From: Kurthia populi
GTDB taxonomy: Bacteria > Bacillota > Bacilli > Bacillales_A > Planococcaceae
Assembly (NCBI RefSeq): GCF_042686175.1
Contig: NZ_JBHUOR010000036.1
Span: forward strand, 1-11,644
Direction of reading: 5' to 3'
DNA: 11,644 nt
The notes below the pieces were generated by a model. The model did not search any database. It saw only the letters and a list, made by a program, of their open reading frames with translations, and was not told where the DNA came from. This document shows positions 1 through 6,425 of this stretch, piece after piece (the first letter of the stretch is position 1; the number at the start of each line of letters is the position of its first letter). A program made the position numbers and the translations under genes.

Positions 1-27
1 ATCAATTAATACAAAATTAAGTTAGAT

Positions 28-96
28 ATGCGTGTTGGAAAATATTTTTTTGACACTCAAAAATGGCGTGAGCCATTGATATATCAACATTTATAG
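28..96 (+). CDS. possible 22-codon small ORF upstream of the oxygenase gene
   Basis: An ATG-started frame of 22 codons (MRVGKYFF...YQHL) ends with TAG inside the purine-rich stretch that serves as ribosome site for the oxygenase gene, so the two could be translationally coupled. The peptide has a balanced, protein-like composition with several aromatic and charged residues. I see no Shine-Dalgarno sequence before its ATG, and an in-frame stop lies only seven codons upstream. It could be a leader peptide, the tail of a decayed upstream gene, or chance. I do not recognise it. Confidence 0.2.
   Translation: MRVGKYFFDTQKWREPLIYQHL
50..83 (+). promoter_or_regulatory. possible promoter with long spacer containing a small inverted repeat
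   Basis: A perfect TTGACA (50-55) is followed by an inverted repeat AATGGC-GTGA-GCCATT (62-77) and then a GATATA-like sequence (78-83). The spacer is about 22 nt, longer than the 17 nt usual for SigA, so as written it would be weak. A hairpin or operator within a long spacer can indicate regulator-dependent use. It lies 30-60 nt upstream of the oxygenase start. This is tentative. Confidence 0.25.
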
Positions 97-111
97 AGGG
101 AGTGAATGTAA

Positions 112-936
112 TTGCTTAGTTATTTGTATGAACCAATTTTAGATTATCAATATGATGAAAATGACTTAAAACCTATAATGTTAGATTTTTCTCCTCAGTG
201 TAAAAAAGAAATTTTAAATGCGTATTTTAATAAAGGCTTTGCAATATATGAAATTATTAATAATAACAAAGAGATAAAATTATTCTTAGAAGAATTAGCG
301 AGCTTTTTCAACCTTGGTCAGCCATATAAACCACCTATTTATGATAATACTAATCTTTATAAAGATGGTATTAATAAACTCAATATATCAGAAGGGGCAC
401 ATGTAGCATTTCAAACAAATAAAGCTCAAGATTTACATTGTGATGGTACATTGGAAGAAATAGGATTGATTAAAACATCTTTATTGCATTGTGTTAGACC
501 TGCTGCAAATGGTGGAGAGAATATTATTTTTAATAGTATAGGTGCGTTTCACAATTTATATAAAATTGGAGGCAATAGAAAGGCATTAGAGAGTCTATTA
601 AAACCAAATGCTTTAAAAAGGTGTGCAATAAATGTGACAGGTGCAGAGTATGTTGGTCCAGTTTTCAAGATGACAAATGAAAAATTAATATCTAGATTCT
701 CTAAAGATAATACAAGTTGTTGGAAAGAAAGCTTCGTAAAAGATGACTCTATAAAAAAAGCTTACGATCTTATAAATAAACTTATATTAGACGAATCAAC
801 ATATTCAATAAAATTTAAGTTGGAAAAGAATCAAGGAATTATTATAGCTAATGACAGAGTGGCTCATGGAAGAACAGCTTTTTATGATAACAAGAGAAAA
901 TTATATAGAGGTCTATATAAAGAGATTCTTAGGTGA
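112..936 (+). CDS. TauD/clavaminate-synthase-like Fe(II)/2-oxoglutarate-dependent oxygenase
   Basis: A 274-aa cytoplasmic protein with the facial-triad signature of non-haem iron oxygenases: an HxD motif at H109-C-D111 (LHCDG) and a distal His at H252 within NDRVAHGRTAF. R266 lies 14 residues further on and probably salt-bridges 2-oxoglutarate. The NGGEN segment near 133-137 and the HGRTxF block are typical of the TauD/TfdA/clavaminate-synthase clan (family knowledge). Such enzymes hydroxylate or otherwise oxidise small molecules, often free or carrier-bound amino acids; the substrate cannot be read from sequence. The start is TTG at 112. An in-frame ATG at 106 is followed at once by TAA, and the AGAGGGAG ribosome site (95-102) is 9 nt from the TTG but only 3 nt from the ATG. 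No biosynthetic partner is visible downstream, where an IS element follows; any pathway partners would lie left of the window. Very AT-rich codon use suggests acquired DNA. Confidence 0.85.
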   Translation: MLSYLYEPILDYQYDENDLKPIMLDFSPQCKKEILNAYFNKGFAIYEIINNNKEIKLFLEELASFFNLGQPYKPPIYDNTNLYKDGINKLNISEGAHVAFQTNKAQDLHCDGTLEEIGLIKTSLLHCVRPAANGGENIIFNSIGAFHNLYKIGGNRKALESLLKPNALKRCAINVTGAEYVGPVFKMTNEKLISRFSKDNTSCWKESFVKDDSIKKAYDLINKLILDESTYSIKFKLEKNQGIIIANDRVAHGRTAFYDNKRKLYRGLYKEILR

Positions 937-950
937 ATTAAAATATACAA

Positions 951-977
951 TAACTTAAAACAGGTTATTTTAAGTTA
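951..977 (+). terminator. AT-rich hairpin after the oxygenase gene, possible weak terminator
   Basis: A 10-bp perfect inverted repeat, TAACTTAAAA / TTTTAAGTTA, with a 7-nt loop starts 14 nt after the oxygenase stop codon. The stem is almost all A-T and no T-run follows the right arm, so intrinsic termination would be inefficient. Placement after the stop is the main argument. Confidence 0.35.
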
Positions 978-1037
978 CGATGGCGAAAGAAGCCTTTTAT
1001 TTATCTATTAGGATTCGTTTAGGCGGCTCAAAAGAGT

Positions 1038-1062
1038 TGGATAGGCTACACTAAGTTAGACA
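1038..1062 (+). repeat. left terminal inverted repeat of the IS3-family element
   Basis: Starts TGGATAGGCTACAC and runs into AAGTTAGACA. Compared with the reverse complement of 2251-2275, 19 of 25 positions match. The mismatches are scattered, as in other IS3-family ends. Confidence 0.8.
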
Positions 1063-1115
1063 GAATAAATAAGGGCTTGTAAACTAAGACTATCAACCAA
1101 AGGGAGCGTGCTAAA

Positions 1116-1397
1116 ATGCCACGTCAACGTCGAACATTTACACCTGAATTTAAACTGCAAATGGTGAAGCTTTATGAAAATGGGAAATCACGTGCAGCCA
1201 TTGCCCGTGAGTATGACCTAGCGCCTTAAGGCTTAGACAGATGGATTAAGAATCATCAAGAAACTGGATCCTTCACTGCGAAAGAGAATCGTACAGACGC
1301 AGAAATCGAATTAGAGAAGCTACGTAAAGAAAACCAACGTTTATTAATGGAAAATGATATTTTAAAGCAAGCAGCGCTGATTATGGGACGAAAATAA
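1116..1397 (+). pseudogene. IS3-family transposase OrfA (helix-turn-helix subunit), broken by a stop codon
   Basis: The frame opens at ATG 1116, with AAAGGGA 11 nt upstream, and would encode 93 residues: MPRQRRTFTPEF at the N-terminus, a helix-turn-helix (SRAAIAREYDL) around residues 26-36, and a leucine-zipper-like helix near residues 68-87 ending AALIMGRK. Codon 38 is TAA (1227-1229), inside the recognition helix region where relatives read a serine (LxPSALDRW), so only a 37-residue fragment would be made. In intact elements this protein binds the terminal repeats and, by -1 frameshifting into orfB, forms the OrfAB transposase. The neighbouring base also differs from the usual codon pattern, so this is not a single simple substitution. 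Confidence 0.85.
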
Positions 1398-1399
1398 AT

Positions 1400-2290
1400 G
1401 TGATTCGTCATAACGCTCACAAATATTCGGTATCAGCAATGTGTGACGTCCTCAATGTGAAAAGAAGCAAGTATTATTATCAGTTAAATCGTTGTAAGAA
1501 CGACGTTAAAAAAACAGATGATGTAGCCCTTTCAAATGAGATTGAACGTATTTTTAAAATGAGCCGTAATAATTATGGTACGCGGAAAATCCAGAAAGAA
1601 TTAGTAAAGCTAACAGAGCCAAAGTAAATTTCAAGACGCCGTATTGGGCGTCTTATGCGCGAAAGAGGTCTTGTTTCAAACTATACAGTGGCTCAATTCA
1701 AACCACATCCATCTAGCTGTAATGAAGCAGCTATTAAAAATGTATTAAAAAGAAATTTTAATCAACATGAAGAATTAGCCGTCATTGTGAGTGATTTAAC
1801 ATACGTCCGTGTCAATGGAAAATGGCATTATGTATGTTTATTTGTGGACCTTTTTAATCGAGAAATCATTGGATACAGCGCAGGTAAAAATAAGACTGCC
1901 AGCCTTGTCTACAAAGCTTTGGCGAGTATTCAAAGAAATTTAAACGAGATTCAACTGTTTCATACAGATCGAGGAAAAGAATTTGATAATCAGTTAATTG
2001 ATGAAGCACTCGAAACATTTACTATCCAGCGCTCACTTAGTATGAAGGGTTGTCCTTATGATAATGCGGTGGCGGAAGCTACTTTTAAAGTATTCAAGAC
2101 CGAATTCGCCAATCAACTTCAGTTTTCTTCTCTGGAACATCTTGAACTAGAACTCGCCGATTATGTTCATTGGTTTAATCATATTCGTATTCATGGAACA
2201 TTAGGGTATTTAACGCCAATGGAATTCAAATTACACCCCCTCATAATTTTTGTCCAATTTACTGTTGCCATTCCAGAACACTATGATTAA
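1400..2290 (+). pseudogene. IS3-family transposase OrfB (DDE integrase domain), broken by a stop codon
   Basis: One continuous frame apart from TAA at 1625-1627. The first 75 codons hold the HTH_21-like region (KYSVSAMCDVL, NYGTRKIQKEL). After the stop the frame continues ISRRRIGRLM... into the rve/DDE domain. The catalytic residues are present: D in SDLTYV, D in HTDRGKEF, and E in NAVAEATF, with 35 residues between the second D and the E, followed by the usual K seven residues later. A CAA to TAA change would explain the stop. The end is also odd: the frame reads through the right terminal repeat and stops 15 nt beyond the element, adding a non-family tail after FKLHPL. An internal ATG at 1655 could give a DDE-only fragment, but without the N-terminal part it is unlikely to be active. 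Confidence 0.87.
2251..2275 (-). repeat. right terminal inverted repeat of the IS3-family element
   Basis: Reads TGTCCAATTTACTGTTGCC and ends ATTCCA. It is the partner of 1038-1062, with 19 of 25 positions matching after reverse complementation. The broken orfB frame runs across it. Confidence 0.8.
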
Positions 2291-2390
2291 TTTGAAAGAA
2301 CATTATGTACTCGAAAAGTTTTAAAGTATAAGAGTTGTCGGAAATGTTGTTATATCAAGGGTTTTAGCGGCGAATATACCCCTTCTGATG

Positions 2391-2430
2391 ATTTTACCAC
2401 TTCATATTCAAAAATAAAAAATGGTAAAAT
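2391..2430 (+). promoter_or_regulatory. inverted repeat overlapping an extended -10 promoter of the nuclease cassette
   Basis: A perfect 9-bp inverted repeat, ATTTTACCA (2391-2399) and TGGTAAAAT (2422-2430), is separated by 22 nt. The right arm is itself an exact TGnTAAAAT extended -10 element pointing at the gene that starts 40 nt downstream. A weak TTCATA lies 18 nt upstream. The left arm read on the minus strand is the same extended -10 pointing the other way. A dimeric repressor bound to the two arms would block the promoter. The operator role is inference; the repeat and its overlap with the -10 are directly visible. Confidence 0.45.
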
Positions 2431-2469
2431 TGGGTTTAAAGGAAATTTGGTCAGTGAGGTGTTAATAGA

Positions 2470-3948
2470 ATGAGTAATTCATTTCTAGAATACTGGAGGA
2501 CATTGGATTTTTCTGATTGGAATGAAATGGACGTTAGAGAGGAATTTATAGCGCCACTATTAAAATATTTAGGGTATGGGAAAGGGACGATTCATAATGT
2601 AATAAGAGAGAAGAATTTAAGTTTAAAAAATGCTTTTAGTAGAGTAGGTAGACTTAAGGTACAAATTGATTATATACCAACAATCCGCCTAAAAAGTTTT
2701 TGGATTATAGAAGCTAAACCAGGAAACAAAAAAGCAATGGATATGGGGGATTTTTTACAAGCCCATCTCTATGCGATACATCCAGAAATTCAAGCTCGTT
2801 TTATAGTGTTAATAAATGGCTGGGAGATTCGTATATATGATGCATTAACTGCTTCTGATTGGCAAGATACTTTATATGTTTTTAACCAAGATAGCGATGA
2901 GAAGGAGTTTTCGCAAATTATAGAAATACTAGGAAGTCGTAATATGTTACGTTTCTTACGCTCTCAAATCACTCGTCAAATTGAAGATAGTTTTTCTGTG
3001 GAATTAGATGAAAATGAAGTTGGACGCTTTTTTAGAGAGATTCATTCAAAACAATATGAAATGAAAGAATTGGTTCGGAAAAATGCAAAAGAATTTAGAA
3101 GTGTAGCGTGGAAAAAAAGAAATGATAATTTTGGAAGATATTTAAAGGAAGCCTCATTAAAAGAATTATTAATGATTATGGATATCCCTACTAATAGAAC
3201 TAGAGATTTCTCAAATGAATATTATAGAAGAATAGTTGAAGCAGAACCTTCTGAAAGAGTATTTTTATTGGATGAACTTGTAAAAAGACATAGAAGTAGA
3301 AGTAATCATTCTATATTCTATGTGCATAGTTTAAATGTTGTACTGGTGCTGTTGAATAAGGGAATTCATATTGATAGCAGTATGTATCAAAAAGGTGTTT
3401 TAAGTACCTTTATAGAATTTGCTACGTTTAATATTAATTATGGCAAACCAAATGAATTCATGTATGCGAGATGTTTATTAGATAATGTATGCACACGTAT
3501 AGGTTATAAATTAGCTCTAACATTCAGTACGGATTATGTAGAGGAAATAATTCAAACCCAGAAAAAGAAAATGCATATAGAAGAGCTTCTTACATACGAA
3601 CCAAATATTTATGATAAGATGGCTCCTTTAATTAATAATTCCATTGAGTTGTTGTGGAGAGAAGGTTTGAACTCTTCCAAAGCAGCAGATATCTATAGAT
3701 ATATTGAATTATTAAAATCATATGAAGAAAAAGTTGAAGAAGCATTCAATAAAGTTAAAGAAAAAAATGAAGGGGATTTATTATGGTTTGAATCGTACGG
3801 GGCAGGTTTCGATATGCTTTTGGTGGGAACTTGGGATATTTTACAGGGCTCGAAAAATTTATTATCTGGGATTGGTAAAAATAAAGAAATATTAGATTTC
3901 TTAGAGCTTGAAAGAGAACAAGTATTAAAGTTATTACCGATTATATAA
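2470..3948 (+). CDS. HsdR-N-terminal-like PD-(D/E)XK nuclease protein without helicase, first gene of putative defence cassette
   Basis: A 492-aa soluble protein. Residues about 15-135 look like the endonuclease domain found at the N-terminus of type I restriction HsdR subunits (HSDR_N/HSDR_N_2 families): an acidic helix with E24/E25 (VREEFIAPLL), D67 (QIDYIP), then E81-A-K83 (WIIEAKPG), then Q97...Y101 (FLQAHLYA), and a strand followed by INGWEIRIYD resembling the family's TNGxxxxLY block. This full set of nuclease positions argues for an active metal-dependent DNase. The remaining 350 residues are predicted mostly helical and I do not recognise them. There is no Walker A or DEAD-type helicase motif, so this is not a complete HsdR, which usually has around 1000 residues. 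ATG at 2470 has GAGGTG 8 nt upstream. The next gene follows after 19 nt, so the two are probably co-transcribed. The nuclease call is firm by motif; the defence role is inferred from the neighbours. Confidence 0.75.
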   Translation: MSNSFLEYWRTLDFSDWNEMDVREEFIAPLLKYLGYGKGTIHNVIREKNLSLKNAFSRVGRLKVQIDYIPTIRLKSFWIIEAKPGNKKAMDMGDFLQAHLYAIHPEIQARFIVLINGWEIRIYDALTASDWQDTLYVFNQDSDEKEFSQIIEILGSRNMLRFLRSQITRQIEDSFSVELDENEVGRFFREIHSKQYEMKELVRKNAKEFRSVAWKKRNDNFGRYLKEASLKELLMIMDIPTNRTRDFSNEYYRRIVEAEPSERVFLLDELVKRHRSRSNHSIFYVHSLNVVLVLLNKGIHIDSSMYQKGVLSTFIEFATFNINYGKPNEFMYARCLLDNVCTRIGYKLALTFSTDYVEEIIQTQKKKMHIEELLTYEPNIYDKMAPLINNSIELLWREGLNSSKAADIYRYIELLKSYEEKVEEAFNKVKEKNEGDLLWFESYGAGFDMLLVGTWDILQGSKNLLSGIGKNKEILDFLELEREQVLKLLPII

Positions 3949-3967
3949 TTCATTGAGGAGTGGAGAA

Positions 3968-5602
3968 ATGGGTACTCAACCAACTAATGCTGGGATTGAT
4001 TTTCAACAACGCGTGTCAGCTTGGGCATTAATTAACATGTTAGCAGAAATAGATTTATCCAATACAATGGATATTGGAGACGAAATTTATATAAAAAAAG
4101 TGGCGTTTGAAAGTGAAGATATAATAGACGATTTGGTGATTCATACTAAAAAAAATGAATCTATCTATTTGCAAATGAAGAGAACAGCGTCTCTAACTAT
4201 TCAAAATGAAAAAAGCGATTTTTATAAGGCTATTAACCAATTTGTACAAACTTACGTATTAAATTCAACGGAAAATGCATCCTATGTTTTAGTGACCAGT
4301 TCTAAATCTAGTACTCCTATTAAAGATGAGTTAAGAAAAATTTTAAATAGTGTAAGATATAATCCTTTAACATTTATTAATAATCCATTAACAAAAAATG
4401 AAAAAAGTAGTTTTGAAAAATTCAAAACAATGGTTGAACAGATATATTATAAACTTAGCAATAAAAACATGGGAGATAATGATTTTTTAAACTTTATCTC
4501 AAAAGTCTACATAGTTGTTATTGATATTGAAGATGGTATGAGTTTTGAAAAAGTAGTGCTTTTAACCTTAGAAAATAAATTTAAAGTTTCTAATCCGAAA
4601 TTATTTTGGTCGTTTGCCATAAAAAATGCATTAAGCTTTGCTTCTCAAAGATTATCAGTAAAGAAAGATGAACTTCAACATAAATGGGCAACACATTTGA
4701 ATACATATTCAAATGAAGACAGCAAAGATAAAGATGATAGTTTTTTTGAATTTGAAATACAGGATAGTCTAGCTGTGGGGAAAGATGTTATTCTTGCGGA
4801 ATTATGTGAGGGGGTAGAGTGGGAAAATGAAGATTTAGATTTGAAAAATGCCTTATTTTTAATAGAATTTTTCAGATTCGATGACAATGGAAATAAAAAA
4901 GACTTATATAAATTACCAGATTTATATTTTGTAAGTGATGATTTGAAATTTAAAATAATATACAGGGCAGCTACTAATAAAGGTATGGAAAGATACTTGT
5001 TATCTAATCCACATTTTAAAAATAAAGAGTTAGTAATTATGCCTGCAAACGAAATAGAGCAAGTGGAAAAGGATGACCATGTAATAATGTATAGAGAAAA
5101 ATGTTTGACTATTTTAAATGCAAATAGTACTCTAACATGTTTACATTGTGGAAAGGGTATTTCTAATAATAACTGTTCTATGATTGAGATTGATTATATA
5201 CCTAGTAAATTGAAGTTGGGTATAATCCACAATGAATGTAGACAACCATTAGATAGAGTTTTGGGCATGGTGTCTTCTAAGTTATTTGATGAGTTTTCTT
5301 TTTTAAATAATTTTGATTTTGATAGATGGATTAAAGTTTTGCCTAATTCCCAAATACTTTCGCAATCTACAGATACTATGAACGATGGGAAGATAAAAAT
5401 AGTAAATTGGCAACCTTGTAACATTCCTAATAGTTTCTCTAACTTTTGTGTGAAGATGAATCTTAAAAATGGAGATTTCCATTATACAAAGGTAAGAGGT
5501 ATAAATGTCAACATGGTTAGGTACATTTTTGCGCATCTAAGTATGTACAATCATGATCATAATGGCTATCACTATTCAAATTACTGCATAATTACAACTT
5601 GA
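3968..5602 (+). CDS. Cap4/DUF4297-like nuclease protein with C-terminal zinc-binding motif
   Basis: A 544-aa protein. The frame is open from a TTG at 3953, but ATG 3968 has GAGGAG seven nt upstream and is the better start. The N-terminus carries the pattern of the DUF4297/Cap4 nuclease group: GIDFQQRVSAWA (residues 9-20), D54/D55 (DIIDDLVI), then Q69-M-K71 (LQMKRT), followed by a helix. This is a variant PD-(D/E)XK site using QxK, as in the effector nucleases of several anti-phage systems. The middle (about 110-380) is not recognised. C391-x2-C394, C403 and H421-x2-C424 then form a compact zinc-finger-like motif (CLHCGK...HNEC), followed by RPLDRVLG-type sequence (RQPLDRVLG). I see no SAVED domain signature, so this is not simply CBASS Cap4. 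It sits 19 nt after the HsdR_N-like gene and 25 nt before a third gene. It could sense a ligand or DNA through the C-terminal part and cut through the N-terminal part (inference). Confidence 0.68.
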   Translation: MGTQPTNAGIDFQQRVSAWALINMLAEIDLSNTMDIGDEIYIKKVAFESEDIIDDLVIHTKKNESIYLQMKRTASLTIQNEKSDFYKAINQFVQTYVLNSTENASYVLVTSSKSSTPIKDELRKILNSVRYNPLTFINNPLTKNEKSSFEKFKTMVEQIYYKLSNKNMGDNDFLNFISKVYIVVIDIEDGMSFEKVVLLTLENKFKVSNPKLFWSFAIKNALSFASQRLSVKKDELQHKWATHLNTYSNEDSKDKDDSFFEFEIQDSLAVGKDVILAELCEGVEWENEDLDLKNALFLIEFFRFDDNGNKKDLYKLPDLYFVSDDLKFKIIYRAATNKGMERYLLSNPHFKNKELVIMPANEIEQVEKDDHVIMYREKCLTILNANSTLTCLHCGKGISNNNCSMIEIDYIPSKLKLGIIHNECRQPLDRVLGMVSSKLFDEFSFLNNFDFDRWIKVLPNSQILSQSTDTMNDGKIKIVNWQPCNIPNSFSNFCVKMNLKNGDFHYTKVRGINVNMVRYIFAHLSMYNHDHNGYHYSNYCIITT

Positions 5603-5627
5603 CATAGAGCCGCTATTCATATGATTT

Positions 5628-6215
5628 TTGAGCCAAAAACGCAGCCATGATAAGGCTGGNAGAGGAAGAGTTGACAGGTTAAATAAAAGTGAAGCTGATA
5701 AAATAGTTAAGATGTTTAATGAGAACATAGAGAAATTGAGAGATAGTGACCCTATAGGATATACTTCAAAAAATAGAATATTTGGACCGTATAGTGAGTT
5801 AATAACATTAAAAGAAAATGATGAAGAAATATTAGAATGTGTATCAGCAGAAACAGTTGCATTTAATCAGCATATAGCAGAACAGCATGATGAATTTGAA
5901 AATTATTATGCTCCTCTATGTTTATTAACTAATGTAACTGACGGCTCAATTTTTGAAATTAATCGTTTTCCTATTTTAATTAGTAACCCATTGAATTTAA
6001 AATATTTTATTGAGAATTGGATAAGTGCGGGATTTGAAATTAAAGATTATGAGGTAAATATTTTAGCAAATGATATAGAGTTCGATAAATTTATGTTGGA
6101 CGCTACTAGCGAATATAAACAAATTATAATAGACCCTATATACGATAAGAGCCAAGAATTAAAGAAGGGCATAGTTGTGAGTCACATAAGTTTATTAGAA
6201 ATAGGTGAACTATAG
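5628..6215 (+). CDS. hypothetical protein, third gene of the nuclease cassette
   Basis: I do not recognise this 195-aa protein. It begins with a basic segment (SQKRSHDKAGRGR), then a helix around 20-37 (KSEADKIVKMFNENIEKL). An acidic mixed alpha/beta region follows, with an aromatic patch ENYYAPLCLL near 91-100 and a hydrophobic RFPILISNPLNLKYFIENW stretch near 113-131. There is no signal peptide, membrane segment or catalytic motif I can name. The start is uncertain: TTG 5628 has no ribosome site, and the next in-frame ATG is 5712 (residue 29), also without one. If the T-run at 5624-5628 were one base shorter, ATG 5621 would be in frame. One ambiguous base falls in codon 11, but GGN is glycine whatever it is. 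Gene order and similar base composition suggest it belongs with the two nuclease genes, perhaps as regulator, sensor or immunity partner (inference). Confidence 0.6.
   Translation: MSQKRSHDKAXRGRVDRLNKSEADKIVKMFNENIEKLRDSDPIGYTSKNRIFGPYSELITLKENDEEILECVSAETVAFNQHIAEQHDEFENYYAPLCLLTNVTDGSIFEINRFPILISNPLNLKYFIENWISAGFEIKDYEVNILANDIEFDKFMLDATSEYKQIIIDPIYDKSQELKKGIVVSHISLLEIGEL
5660..5660. other. ambiguous base (N) in the assembly
   Basis: The single non-ACGT base of the window. It occupies the third position of a GGN codon in the third cassette gene, so the residue is Gly in any case. It does mark a place where the assembly was uncertain, 32 nt after the doubtful start of that gene. Confidence 0.95.
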
Positions 6216-6253
6216 ACTAAGGGATAAACAAATCTACTTCTGATATTTTGTAA

Positions 6254-6307
6254 CACACCCAACACACAGCACACTGTGAAGCAGTTGCTTGGTTGGAATT
6301 GGCTTAA
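6254..6307 (+). pseudogene. possible 3' remnant of a chromosomal gene ahead of the terminator
   Basis: A short open frame ends EAVAWLELA followed by TAA, six nt before a strong intrinsic terminator. The terminator has no other obvious gene of normal composition upstream, because the AT-rich cassette ends at 6215. Its base composition resembles the following chromosomal genes more than the cassette. A stop 18 codons upstream limits it. It may be the tail of a host gene displaced when the accessory DNA arrived, or simply chance coding. Low confidence. Confidence 0.2.
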
Positions 6308-6312
6308 TTGTT

Positions 6313-6351
6313 AAAAGCCTCAGCGTATTTTAGGATGCGCTGAGGCTTTTT
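6313..6351 (+). terminator. strong intrinsic terminator
   Basis: A 13-bp perfect stem, AAAAGCCTCAGCG (6313-6325) with CGCTGAGGCTTTT (6338-6350), has a 12-nt loop and ends in a five-T run. It separates the accessory cassette from the downstream DinB gene, and its A-rich left side could also work from the minus strand. Confidence 0.9.
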
Positions 6352-6425
6352 CATGTTTACATGCCATCTCTCAAAGGTATTGAATATGAATAAGGTTAAA
6401 TACATTGAGAAGAGAGGTTTTCATA

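Larger units (their letters stand above)
1038..2275 (+). mobile_element. IS3-family insertion sequence, decayed, with both terminal inverted repeats
   Basis: A 1238-bp element bounded by 5'-TG and CA-3'. The outer 25 bp of each end form an imperfect inverted repeat matching at 19 of 25 positions, and the inner part of the left end carries the GTTAGACA block common in IS3-family ends. Inside are an orfA/orfB pair in the 0/-1 frame arrangement typical of the family, with an A-AAA slip site (1391-1394) where orfA ends and orfB continues. Each frame is interrupted by a TAA, so the copy is almost certainly unable to make its own transposase. The flanking bases (agt before, gaa after) give no convincing target-site duplication, which fits an old insertion or one flank being rearranged. 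Confidence 0.88.

Noticed and set aside
980..1054. 24-codon frame MAKEAFYLSIRIRLGG... running into the IS left end
   Set aside because: No ribosome site, very short, and its end is created by IS sequence. It may be chance or a gene start cut by the IS; not supportable.
1227..1627. TAA codons in the transposase frames as possible recoding
   Set aside because: Both stops fall at unrelated places in a family whose only recoding is the -1 shift between orfA and orfB; decay is simpler.
1033..2280. Target-site duplication around the decayed IS
   Set aside because: The 3-5 bases on each side (agt/agagt versus gaa/gaaca) do not match.
2470..3948. Type I restriction HsdR subunit
   Set aside because: Length is about half of HsdR and there are no helicase motifs; no HsdM or HsdS gene is adjacent.
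3693..3983. Minus-strand open frames inside the cassette and inside the chemoreceptor gene
   Set aside because: They lie opposite well-supported genes, have low-complexity composition and lack ribosome sites.
3968..5602. Calling the second cassette protein CBASS Cap4 or a Lamassu nuclease
   Set aside because: Only the N-terminal nuclease pattern fits. No SAVED domain is recognisable, and no cyclase or SMC partner gene is present.
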